NCBI RefSeq assembly: GCF_019417665.1
Contig: NZ_DXUU01000003.1
Span: forward strand, 62,001 to 126,000
Length of the DNA: 64,000 nucleotides
DNA from: Ruminococcus sp.
GTDB lineage: Bacteria; Bacillota; Clostridia; Oscillospirales; Ruminococcaceae
Direction of reading: 5' to 3'
The notes under the pieces were generated by a model. It was not told the origin of the DNA. It did not search any database and worked only from the letters and a program-made list of their open reading frames with translations. Every line of letters starts with the position of its first letter. Within the stretch, counting starts at the first letter, position 1. Position numbers and translations under genes: made by a program. This document shows positions 1 through 8,148 of this stretch, in pieces.

Positions 1-16
1 CTGCTCCTTTCTGATA

Positions 17-1027
17 TTAGAGTCCCTCCGGATTCTGCTGAGTAAACCGCCAGCTATCGGCACACATTTTTTCCAGGTCAGCAGTCGCTTCCCAACCGAA
101 CAGTACCTTTGCCTTTCCCGGATCTGCATAAGATGTTGCAATATCCCCGGCACGGCGGTCGGTGATCTCCACCGGGATTTTCTTTCCGCAGGCTTTTTCA
201 TAAGCCTTCACGACTTCCAGTACACTGCTGCCCTTGCCAGTACCCAGGTTTACGGCTTCAAAGCCACTGCGCTCTGTGCCATAAGCCAATGCGGCTACAT
301 GACCACTGGCGAGATCCATGACATGGATATAGTCCCGGACACCTGTGCCATCGGGAGTATCGTAATCATCGCCATAGACATTCAGATGATCCAATTTCCC
401 CACGGCAACCTGCGCCACATAGGGAACTAGATTATTGGGAATCCCGTTAGGATCCTCACCCAGGAGACCACTTTCATGTGCGCCAATGGGATTGAAATAC
501 CGCAGCGCAACCGCACTGAATTTCGGATTTGCCACACACACATCGCGCAAAATCTGCTCAATCATCACCTTGGTATAACCATAAGGATTTGTGGCAGAGG
601 TGGGCATTTCCTCCTGATACGGTACAGGATTCTGGCAGCCGTAAACCGTTGCACTAGAAGAAAAGATCATCACATTACACTGATATTTTCCCATCACACG
701 CAACAGAGACAATGTTCCGCCGATGTTGTTCTGATAATACTCCAGCGGCTTTTCCACTGATTCTCCTACTGCCTTTAATCCGGCAAAATGAATGATCGCA
801 TCAATTTTATTATCCTCAAAGATCTGCCGCATCCCTTCTTCATCCCGCATATCTGTCTGATAAAAGCGCACATGCTTTCCCGTGATCAGTTCGATCCGAG
901 CGATTGCCTCCACCTTGGAATTGCTGAGATTATCCATGATCACCACCTGATAGCCTGCATTGATCAAAGCGACACAAGTGTGACTTCCGATAAAACCGGT
1001 TCCTCCGGTCACTAGAATTTTACCCAT
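17..1027 (-). CDS. galE: UDP-glucose 4-epimerase
   Basis: Interconverts UDP-glucose and UDP-galactose in the Leloir pathway; cytoplasmic, NAD-dependent extended SDR. Seen: N-terminal Rossmann motif TGGTGFIGS (residues 7-15), catalytic SSSATVYG (123-130), and the YxxxK pair Y149/K153 in NPYGYTK. At 336 aa it is normal length and appears intact. The start follows an AAAGGAAG ribosome site. It lies 30 bp downstream of galK on the same strand, so the two form a short galK-galE operon. Function is confident; whether it also serves UDP-GalNAc or surface polysaccharide synthesis cannot be told from sequence. Confidence 0.97.
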   Translation of the reverse strand: MGKILVTGGTGFIGSHTCVALINAGYQVVIMDNLSNSKVEAIARIELITGKHVRFYQTDMRDEEGMRQIFEDNKIDAIIHFAGLKAVGESVEKPLEYYQNNIGGTLSLLRVMGKYQCNVMIFSSSATVYGCQNPVPYQEEMPTSATNPYGYTKVMIEQILRDVCVANPKFSAVALRYFNPIGAHESGLLGEDPNGIPNNLVPYVAQVAVGKLDHLNVYGDDYDTPDGTGVRDYIHVMDLASGHVAALAYGTERSGFEAVNLGTGKGSSVLEVVKAYEKACGKKIPVEITDRRAGDIATSYADPGKAKVLFGWEATADLEKMCADSWRFTQQNPEGL

Positions 1028-1057
1028 TTTCCTATGCTTCCTTTCTTATCTAAAATG

Positions 1058-2353
1058 TCATATCAAAATTGTCGTTCCGCCCACCGGACGAATTTGCAGC
1101 ACATGGCAGCATCCGACTCCCAATGCTTTCTCCATGTCTTCCCGGAACTGTGTCAGAAGTACTGTAGGGACAAATGCCTGAATGGTTCCGCCGAAGCCGC
1201 CGCCGTGTACTCGGATAGCACCTCTTCCGCCCAATACCGCCGATCCAACTGCCAGGGCAATGGAAACAGGCTGATCCTGTGGTGCCGAGGAGGGGTAAAC
1301 ATTTTGCAGCAAGCAGTACGAGGACTGTCCCGAATTTTCTACCAGATGGAGAAATGCTTCAAAGTCGCCCCGTTCCAGGGCATCGGACTCACCCTGTGCC
1401 CGACGATCCTCTCGGTAATAGTGCATGGCACGTAGTACCGCACGGTCACCGCAGGATTTTCGCAGTTCCGGAATGGCACGGAGTACTTCATTCGCCGGCA
1501 CTTCGGACAGCACTTCTTTTCCGAAATATGCCGCAACCGAGTGCATTTCTGCTGGGATCGCCGCATACTCCGCCGTCAGATCTGCGTGATTGCCGCCAGT
1601 ATCCACAATGCACAATGCATAACCCGTCTTGGAAAAATCAAAAGACACTGATTGTACCACCGGCGCATGAGCTTCGGCAAAATCAATAGCAACAGCGCCG
1701 CCCACAGAAGACGCCATCTGATCCATAAGACCACAAGGCTTCTGGAAGTAAACATTTTCTGCATACTGCCCGATTTCCGCCAATTCCACAGGGCTGAACC
1801 GATTCGCTCCATAGAACGCATTACAGATATTTCCAATAAGCACCTCAAAGGCAGCTGATGAAGAAAGTCCGGAACCTTTCATGACCTGCGATGTAGTATA
1901 TGCGTCAAAGCCCGTTGTGATAGAACAGCCGAGCTGTCCGAATCGTGCCGCCACGCCTCGAATCAGCTCTGCCGCACCGGGTTTCTGATCCGTTTTGGGT
2001 TCCAGTTCGTCCAGGGATACCACATCCATCGGAAAGCCCTCCGACTGCACCTGGATCACATTGTCATCCCGGCGTGCTGCAACTGCAATGATATCCAGGT
2101 TGACACTTGCTGCAAGGACATGTCCTCTTTGGTGATCGGTGTGATTGCCGCCCAGCTCTGTTCGTCCCGGAGCAGAAAATAATGCAATTTCCCGATCCGT
2201 GCCAAACTGTGCCCCAAAGGCATCGATTGCATTGAGCAAACGCTGCCGATAAGTATCGACTTGATCTACTCCGCCGCACAATTTTGCAATGCTGTCATCC
2301 AATACGCCTGATTCCAATATCTGACGCGTCTGCTGTATTGTTTTCAAGAGCAT
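1058..2353 (-). CDS. galK: Galactokinase (divergent GHMP kinase)
   Basis: Phosphorylates galactose to galactose-1-phosphate, feeding the epimerase next door. GHMP-kinase features: ATP loop GSGLSSSAAFE, and the galactokinase signature near residues 63-74, read here as GRTELGGNHTDH instead of the usual GRxNLIGEHxDY. That GNHTDH form suggests a clostridial sub-branch rather than decay, since the ORF is full length (431 aa). The start is ambiguous: ATG at 2353 sits very close to GAGGAGGG, while an in-frame TTG at 2347 has better spacing (about 7 nt). No galT or mutarotase is in the window. The sugar substrate is inferred from family and galE linkage. Confidence 0.9.
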   Translation of the reverse strand: MLLKTIQQTRQILESGVLDDSIAKLCGGVDQVDTYRQRLLNAIDAFGAQFGTDREIALFSAPGRTELGGNHTDHQRGHVLAASVNLDIIAVAARRDDNVIQVQSEGFPMDVVSLDELEPKTDQKPGAAELIRGVAARFGQLGCSITTGFDAYTTSQVMKGSGLSSSAAFEVLIGNICNAFYGANRFSPVELAEIGQYAENVYFQKPCGLMDQMASSVGGAVAIDFAEAHAPVVQSVSFDFSKTGYALCIVDTGGNHADLTAEYAAIPAEMHSVAAYFGKEVLSEVPANEVLRAIPELRKSCGDRAVLRAMHYYREDRRAQGESDALERGDFEAFLHLVENSGQSSYCLLQNVYPSSAPQDQPVSIALAVGSAVLGGRGAIRVHGGGFGGTIQAFVPTVLLTQFREDMEKALGVGCCHVLQIRPVGGTTILI

Positions 2354-2406
2354 TCCCTCCTCTGTTCACACTATCATTATCTGAAAGCGATAACCGCCCA
2401 ATAATA

Positions 2407-2435
2407 AGTATATCCGATTCTGTGCAATTTTGCAA
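2407..2435 (-). promoter_or_regulatory. Sigma-A promoter of galK-galE
   Basis: On the minus strand TTGCAA (2430-2435), 17-nt spacer, TATACT (2407-2412), about 55 nt upstream of the galK start. Sequence match only. Confidence 0.7.
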
Positions 2436-2534
2436 GCACTGCGCTGATTTTTTTACTTATTTCTGAAGAATTTGAAAAAAGCAAAGTATTCTCCTTCAAA
2501 AAGCATGAAAATCCACACAACCACCTGAAAACAA

Positions 2535-2568
2535 AAACCCGACGCAGAATTTCTCCTGCATCGGGTTT
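2535..2568 (-). terminator. Terminator of the scaffoldin gene
   Basis: Stem of 13 bp with one G-U type mismatch (AAACCCGATGCAG against CTGCGTCGGGTTT on the minus strand), followed by TTTTTGTTTT. It lies 46 nt past the scaffoldin stop and upstream of the galK promoter. Confidence 0.85.
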
Positions 2569-2613
2569 CATAATATTATGTCATTTCCTTATGCTGTCAG
2601 TTTACATTTTCGC

Positions 2614-5600
2614 TCAGGAAGCCCAGATAGAGCCTTCCAGAGTCTTCAGGGACGGAATAACATCCGGCCATGTGATCGGCTTGTTAACAGATACACTTGC
2701 ATAGTATACCAACTGATGATATGCATCGTTAGCATCGATTATGTTGTTATCCGTATTCTTGCCTTCCTTGCTTTCTGTATCAACATCAGACAGGAAGTAT
2801 GCCAGGATCTCTAGATTTGCGTCCTTGCCGTCGGTGAAGGCGGCAGGCTTGTTAACAGATGCACTTGCATAGTAAACAAGTACTTCATAAGCGTCGTCTG
2901 CGGTTACCTTACCATTCAAGTTCGTATCGCCCTTCACGCCGATATAAACCATCGGTTTCTCTTCAAGCTCAGTCTTTGTACCGTCTTCATCGTTGAAGTA
3001 TGCAGTCAAACCAGTTGCAACATATGCCTCACCAACAGCCTCGTACATGTCAGCCGGTGTTGCATATTCGAATGTGATCTGATCTGTTACATCAACCTGC
3101 TGGCCATCTTCATCAATCGCATAAACTGTAATCAGGTCAGCCGGAACAAAGTCATTGTCATCTACAGAGAAGTAGAAGCCAGCATCCTTTACCTCAACAG
3201 AGAGAGAAGTTGTACCGATCGGGATTATTTCGGAAGTTGTAGTGCTTTCGCTGGTAATAGTAGTGTCAGAAGTTGTTGTAGATGAAGATGTAAATGTCAT
3301 CGTACCAGGACCAGGTCTGGAAGTTGTAGTCGTAGTAGAAGAGGTAGTGGCAGAAGTAGTGGTAGTAGTGGTGGTTGTTTCGCTGGAAGTTGTAGTTGTT
3401 TCAGAAGAAACAGTAGTGGACTCTGTTGTTGTTGCCTCTGTCTCACTGGCTTCAGTAGTAGTTGTAGTAGTAGTGGTCTCGGACTCAGTTGTTGTGGTAG
3501 TGGTAGTAGTTGTTGTCTCAGACTGTGTTGTAGTTGTAGTAGTAGTGGTAGTAGTGGTGGTAGTTGTCTCAGACTGTGTTGTAGTTGTAGTGGTAGTAGT
3601 TGTAGTTGTAGTGCTTTCAGTTGCACTCTCGGTTGTGCTTTCTTCTGTAGTAGTGGTAGTAGTTGTTGTTGTAGTGGTGGTAGTTGTTACGGTGGTAGTA
3701 GTGGTAGTATCAACAGGCTTTACGCCCATGATAACACGGATCGCACCATCCTTTAAGCCAACCTGCTTCTTGAAGATATCCACGTTGCTTGCGTCGGAGT
3801 ACTGGAAGCGCTCAACCTCAACCATGGAGTCGCCGCTCTCCTGAAGGTCAGTACCCTGCGGAGCCCAGTCAACCGGGAATTCGTAGTATTCTATCGTTTC
3901 GCCGTCATATTCGCCGGTCTGGAGTTCCAGACCATACTGCTTAGCGATCTTCTCAACGGTAGCCTTATCCGGGATCTCGAATGTGACTGCCATGATGTAA
4001 TCCAATGCGGTCGGATCAGCAGCATTATTCTGCTGTGTCAGACCGAAGCGGATCCACTGGTCACTACCGTCAGTGATGTCAGAAGTACCATTCTTGTATG
4101 CAACAAATTCCTTCAGGTTAACCTGGTTAGAGTCACCAAAGTTTGTAATCGAAGAATCCTCATCATAAGGAAGAATTACCATTTCTGCAGTCGGATTCGG
4201 CATATTGATAACGCCCTTGATTGCCATGCTGTTTGCATCAACGCCATCCTGTGCAGTAACCATTACCGGCAGGTCGATCTCATCTTCTGGATAAGCAAAT
4301 ACTTCGTCGATATCCAGGTTGATGGGCATTTCCTGAGAAGTGCTGGTTGTTGTGCTCTGCTTTTCGGTGTAGATGCGGACTGCACCGCCGTAGCAAGTAA
4401 CGTCAGTGTCGAAGATGTCCTTGTTCTGTGCATCTGCATAGCTCTGAGTCGGCAGCAGATACGGGTTTGTGGGATCGTCATCAGCATACTCACCAGTGTA
4501 GTCCCAGTTTACAGTACCCTGCGGTGCAAAATAGATCGGGAAGTCATAGTAAGTATTGCCGTCAGCGTCTGTCATCAGTTCCAGACCATACTCTTCTGCA
4601 ACAGAAACAGCATCAGCGGAAACGTCGAACAGAACTGCGAATGCATCGCCGTCATCCGGTGTAGAAGCAGAACCGTTTACAGTCCATGCAAAGTACAGCC
4701 AACGGTCTTCCGCTTCCATAGAAGTATTAACACCATTTGCGGTGTATTCCTCATAACCGACCAGGTTCTTTTGAACGCTGTCAAAGCTCATGTAGTTGTC
4801 TACAGAATCCTCAGCGCCATAGGTCAGGGTCAGGATCCGTGCGGTAACTTCCGGAATATCCAGAGTCAGAGAAATACCGTTTGCAGCAACAGCATTCTTT
4901 ACAGTAACAGGAACAGCTACTTCTGACTCACCCGGTGTTGCTTCAACCTCTGCAACATCGAATACGATGCCCTTGCCCTTTACGGCTTCTGTTGCACTTG
5001 TGCTTGTAGGAGCCTTTGTGGTAGTAGAGGCAGTGGTCTTAGCGGTTGTCTTAGCAGTAGTCTGCTCTGTCTCAGAGGACTGTTCCTGCTGAGTTGTCTG
5101 ACTAGCTGTTGTAGCCTCAGTTGCCTCTGTTGTAGCCTCAGTTGTAGCTTCAGTTGTAGCTTCAGTTGCCTTTGTTGTAGCCTCAGTAGCTTCTGTTGTA
5201 GCCTCAGTTGCCTTTGTTGTAGCTTCAGTTGCTTCTGTTGTGGCCTCAGTTGCCTTTGTTGTAGCTTCAGTTGCTTCTGTTGTAGCTTCAGTTGCTTTTG
5301 TTGTAGCCTCAGTTGCTTCTGTTGTAGCCTCAGTTGCTTCTGTCGTAGCCTCAGTTGCTTCTGTTGTAGTCGTCTCAGTCTGGCTCTCTGTAGTTGTCGG
5401 AGTATCGCCGTAGTGGAGAACGATCTTTGTGATCTCTACATCGTCAACACCTGGCCAGTAAACGCTAGCCTTTACAGAATTACCAACATTGGACGGAATG
5501 GTATAATCAACTGTAACTTCTTTGCTCTCCGGTACATCTGCTTTGAAGTCTTTCTGTGTCCATTCACCGCCGTCATTCGGCATATATCCGAATGCGCCGC

Positions 5601-6393
5601 TGGATTCTGTATCAGTAGACTTTACTGTATAATACAGTGTTGCAGAAATTGCACCATCCGGATCAAACGTTGCATAAGAATAAACCTTGCCGTCTGTTCC
5701 AGTCTCGGAACCAATTGTAATGTCTGCGTCCTTATCCTTGTTTACCGGAGTAGAAGTGGTGGTGGTTGTCTCAGCCTCAGTGGTGGTTGTCTCTTCTGTT
5801 ACATCAGTGGTTTCACTAACGTCAGTAGTTTCAGTAACCTCGCCAGGATCAGCAGTAAAGGTTACTGTGTATTCGCCCGCTTTTTGAGCAGAAATTGCTA
5901 CATAACCTGCATCAGAAGAATTCCAACACTGTACTGTTGCACCTGTTTTAGTGTACGCCTGCATATTAATGGCAAAATTTACAGGATTTGCAAGGTCTTC
6001 AGACAATTCAAAAGTGATCGAAATCTCATCACTTTTGCTTACAACAGCATTAGCATCTCCAACAAAGTCACCGAGGGAGATTGCCTCACCCCAATTGTTG
6101 TACAAAGCATACTGACTCTTATTGTTTGTATCAACATCCTCGCTAAGATACGTGTTAACAACTGAATATTCACCAATCTTTGCCGATGTGATAGTAACAT
6201 AATCTTCCCATCCAGAATAGTCATTAACACCATTAATGCTAAGGTAGCTAATAGAACTATACTCATCAGCATCAGCCGCACTAGCCAAGAACGACATAGC
6301 CGGAGTTACCAGTGCACTGGTGAAAACCGTAGTAGCTGCCATTACGCCAGCTGTGAGAGATGAAATAAACTTTTTCATCTTCATGATTATCAT
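2614..6393 (-). CDS. Secreted scaffoldin-like protein: two cohesin-like modules and C-terminal X-dockerin
   Basis: Large exported cell-surface protein (about 1259 aa), best read as a cellulosome structural subunit. Order from the chosen start: signal peptide (MKMKKFISSLTAG..., ending near SFLASA); a beta-rich module; Thr-rich spacer; a second beta module, possibly carbohydrate-binding, ending EITKIVLHYGD; TEATEAT/TKATEAT repeat linker; cohesin-like module 1 (about 470-674, beginning GIVFDVAEVEATPGE); cohesin-like module 2 (about 688-891, beginning LDIDEVFAYPEDE); Thr-run linker (about 892-1050); X-type module; dockerin with two Ca-loop segments (GDTNLNGKVTADDAYEVLVYYA and NNIIDANDAYHQLVYYA). 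No enzyme domain. Start at 6393 or 6384 (both follow AGGAAG); the longer in-frame extension to 6573 lies in the GC-rich leader. Cohesin assignment is by motif and layout. Confidence 0.8.
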   Translation of the reverse strand: MIIMKMKKFISSLTAGVMAATTVFTSALVTPAMSFLASAADADEYSSISYLSINGVNDYSGWEDYVTITSAKIGEYSVVNTYLSEDVDTNNKSQYALYNNWGEAISLGDFVGDANAVVSKSDEISITFELSEDLANPVNFAINMQAYTKTGATVQCWNSSDAGYVAISAQKAGEYTVTFTADPGEVTETTDVSETTDVTEETTTTEAETTTTTSTPVNKDKDADITIGSETGTDGKVYSYATFDPDGAISATLYYTVKSTDTESSGAFGYMPNDGGEWTQKDFKADVPESKEVTVDYTIPSNVGNSVKASVYWPGVDDVEITKIVLHYGDTPTTTESQTETTTTEATEATTEATEATTEATEATTKATEATTEATEATTKATEATTEATEATTKATEATTEATEATTKATEATTEATTEATTEATEATTASQTTQQEQSSETEQTTAKTTAKTTASTTTKAPTSTSATEAVKGKGIVFDVAEVEATPGESEVAVPVTVKNAVAANGISLTLDIPEVTARILTLTYGAEDSVDNYMSFDSVQKNLVGYEEYTANGVNTSMEAEDRWLYFAWTVNGSASTPDDGDAFAVLFDVSADAVSVAEEYGLELMTDADGNTYYDFPIYFAPQGTVNWDYTGEYADDDPTNPYLLPTQSYADAQNKDIFDTDVTCYGGAVRIYTEKQSTTTSTSQEMPINLDIDEVFAYPEDEIDLPVMVTAQDGVDANSMAIKGVINMPNPTAEMVILPYDEDSSITNFGDSNQVNLKEFVAYKNGTSDITDGSDQWIRFGLTQQNNAADPTALDYIMAVTFEIPDKATVEKIAKQYGLELQTGEYDGETIEYYEFPVDWAPQGTDLQESGDSMVEVERFQYSDASNVDIFKKQVGLKDGAIRVIMGVKPVDTTTTTTVTTTTTTTTTTTTTTEESTTESATESTTTTTTTTTTTTQSETTTTTTTTTTTTTTQSETTTTTTTTTTESETTTTTTTTEASETEATTTESTTVSSETTTTSSETTTTTTTTSATTSSTTTTTSRPGPGTMTFTSSSTTTSDTTITSESTTTSEIIPIGTTSLSVEVKDAGFYFSVDDNDFVPADLITVYAIDEDGQQVDVTDQITFEYATPADMYEAVGEAYVATGLTAYFNDEDGTKTELEEKPMVYIGVKGDTNLNGKVTADDAYEVLVYYASASVNKPAAFTDGKDANLEILAYFLSDVDTESKEGKNTDNNIIDANDAYHQLVYYASVSVNKPITWPDVIPSLKTLEGSIWAS
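3315..3715 (-). repeat. Low-complexity poly-Thr linker DNA
   Basis: About 400 bp of ACT/ACA triplets encoding uninterrupted Thr runs broken by SETTTT, ESTT and SAT motifs. It forms the flexible spacer between cohesin-like module 2 and the X-dockerin. Such tracts are prone to slippage, so length may vary between strains. Confidence 0.9.
5105..5375 (-). repeat. 42-bp tandem repeats encoding TEATEAT/TKATEAT linker
   Basis: Alternating 21-bp half-units encode (T/K)-E/A-A-T-E-A-T; paired units of 14 residues (TEATEATTKATEAT) recur about five times, flanked by partial copies. Near-identical DNA between units indicates recent expansion. Linker between the N-terminal modules and cohesin-like module 1. 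Confidence 0.9.
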
Positions 6394-6867
6394 TCTTCCT
6401 TTCTCTATTAAAAAATTGTGAGCCGCGGCAAAACGCCGCCGCATGGATGCAGAGAAGCTGCCGCAGTTGTCTGCGCCGCCGCTGTACCAGTCGTTTGCGT
6501 CCCCCTTTCCGCCTCCAAATTGTACAGCCATACGCCGCATCCTCGTGCAGTCCCATGTGCCTGTCTGCACCATACTTCTCCATATACCAGTATATAATAT
6601 TTATCCGAATTTTGCAAGTACTTTTTTCATTTTCCACATAAATTTATAAGCCTTGCAAAAAATACCACGCCGTTTTTGTGCAACTTTTCTAAATCTCAAT
6701 TTTTGTCGTGTAAAAACACATAACACTATGCCTCTTTCCCTGCTCCAAAAATGCCCAGCGATACAGCCAGCCGTTCTCGCAGATGTATTATAATAATTAT
6801 AATAGTATATAACAAATCCCGGAGAAGTGCAGCAACACCTTCCGGGATTTTTTCCATATTAAGAAAA
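6394..6867 (-). promoter_or_regulatory. Scaffoldin promoter and long GC-rich 5' leader (gene-free stretch)
   Basis: On the minus strand TTGCAA (6612-6617), 17-nt spacer, TATACT (6589-6594): nearly the same promoter core as galK. Predicted transcription start near 6582 gives a leader of about 190 nt before the scaffoldin start. The leader is far more GC-rich than its flanks and can pair with itself: GCTGTAC...GTACAGC encloses a GGGGGACGCAAAC segment, and GCGGCGGCG...CGCCGC-type complementarity lies next to the gene. 6620-6810 is AT-rich with no gene seen. Confidence 0.6.
6814..6853. terminator. Terminator at end of the ABC exporter operon
   Basis: Inverted repeat AAATCCCGGA...TCCGGGATTT with a 17-nt loop, 15 nt past the permease stop. 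The T-run is strong on the plus strand and weak on the minus strand, where the operon is read. Confidence 0.65.
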
Positions 6868-8133
6868 TCACTCGTACCGCAGCGCATCAATGGGATTCAG
6901 ATTCGCCGCCTTGATGGATGGGATCAGACCAAACACAATGCCCACTGCCATGGAAAATACCACGGAGACCACAACGGACAGAGAACTGATCGCCACAGGA
7001 ACAGATGCAATTTTAGAGATCACCTGCGCCAGCACAATACCGATGCCGATACCAATCACGCCGCCTATGCTGGTGAGCACAGACGCTTCTGTCAAAAACT
7101 GCGCCAGAATGCGTCCTTTTTTCGCACCAATTGCCTTTTTCAGACCGATCTCACGGGTACGTTCTGTGACGGAGACCAGCATGATGTTCATTACGCCGAT
7201 GCCGCCTACCAGCAGGGAAATGCTGGCAATCGCAATGAGCATGGTATTCGTAGACGAACTGAGATCCTGCAAGGACTTTGCCTGTCCCAACAGATCCTCG
7301 CTCTGATACTGGATCTGCATTTCACTTTCACCGCCTGCACCAGTCTGCAAAGCTGCATTCAACAGATCGGCTGCCTTTTTCCCCACCGATGGCATACTAT
7401 CCGTATCCACTGCCTTCGCCAGACAGTTTTCCGGCTCGTCAAACCGGTATGCGATGGGCCAGGACTGGCTGGGAATAAACATCTTTCCGCCGGAAGAACC
7501 CATATATGTCCAGTAGTCCTCCTCGGAGTTGATGACCGGTTCAAAAGTACTGCTCTCCACTGCAATTCCCACAATGGTAAAAGGTTCGCCGCCAATGTCA
7601 ACAGTCTCGCCAATTGGATTTTCCGAAGAGAAGAGACTCTTTACCGCCGTATTGTCCAGGATCACTACTTTGCGATTGTCTGCATACTCCTTTTCCGTAA
7701 ATCCACGCCCCTGCTGGATCTGATATCCGGCTGTGTCAAAATAGGCTTCATCAATACCGAACATAGCACCATTAAAAGGCATGTTCCGATAGTACACATT
7801 TTCGCAGTAGGAACGTGTGCGATAAAAAGAAACAGACTCTACCTCGTCCAGAGCAGCAATTTCTGCCCGGGTACTGTCGGATACTACCGGCACTCCGTCC
7901 GGCACGCCCTGATAGCTGAAATCATAAGGGCTTTCTCCCTGATACAGCTGTATGTCCACAGTGTTATTACCTGCACCGATGAGGTTGTTCTTGATCTGTT
8001 CATTGGTTCCCTTGATGGTGGAGACGATAGCAATGATCGCCGCAATGCCGATAATGATACCCAGCATTGTCAGAATGGAACGCACCTTGTGGGAAAGGAT
8101 TCCCTGTAATGATAAGCGTATATTTTCCAGCAT
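6868..8133 (-). CDS. MacB/FtsX-type ABC transporter permease
   Basis: Membrane subunit of a MacB-like exporter. The 421-aa protein has the family layout: one N-terminal TM helix (about 20-42, SILTMLGIIIGIAAIIAIVS), a large extracellular MacB_PCD-type domain (about 45-280), and three C-terminal TM helices of the FtsX domain, with the conserved VTERTREIGLKKAIGAKKGRILAQFL stretch between them. Start follows AAAGGAGG. Last gene of a minus-strand operon adaptor-ATPase-adaptor-permease, 15 bp after the second adaptor. Substrate unknown; relatives move peptides, antibiotics or lipids away from the membrane. Confidence 0.92.
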   Translation of the reverse strand: MLENIRLSLQGILSHKVRSILTMLGIIIGIAAIIAIVSTIKGTNEQIKNNLIGAGNNTVDIQLYQGESPYDFSYQGVPDGVPVVSDSTRAEIAALDEVESVSFYRTRSYCENVYYRNMPFNGAMFGIDEAYFDTAGYQIQQGRGFTEKEYADNRKVVILDNTAVKSLFSSENPIGETVDIGGEPFTIVGIAVESSTFEPVINSEEDYWTYMGSSGGKMFIPSQSWPIAYRFDEPENCLAKAVDTDSMPSVGKKAADLLNAALQTGAGGESEMQIQYQSEDLLGQAKSLQDLSSSTNTMLIAIASISLLVGGIGVMNIMLVSVTERTREIGLKKAIGAKKGRILAQFLTEASVLTSIGGVIGIGIGIVLAQVISKIASVPVAISSLSVVVSVVFSMAVGIVFGLIPSIKAANLNPIDALRYE

Positions 8134-8148
8134 ATTGCCGCCCCTCCT

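Noticed and set aside
3242..3844. 200-aa Val-rich ORF on the plus strand
   Set aside because: It is the antisense reading of the scaffoldin Thr-run linker (ACT/ACA read as GTA/GTT); no ribosome site and no protein-like composition.
5105..5375. CRISPR-like spaced repeats
   Set aside because: Repeats are coding, in frame and without unique spacers; they encode a linker.
6480..6530. c-di-GMP-I riboswitch in the scaffoldin leader
   Set aside because: Only GGGGGACGCAAAC resembles the consensus; the matching GCAAACC strand, tetraloop and receptor are not found, so it is kept only as a structured leader.
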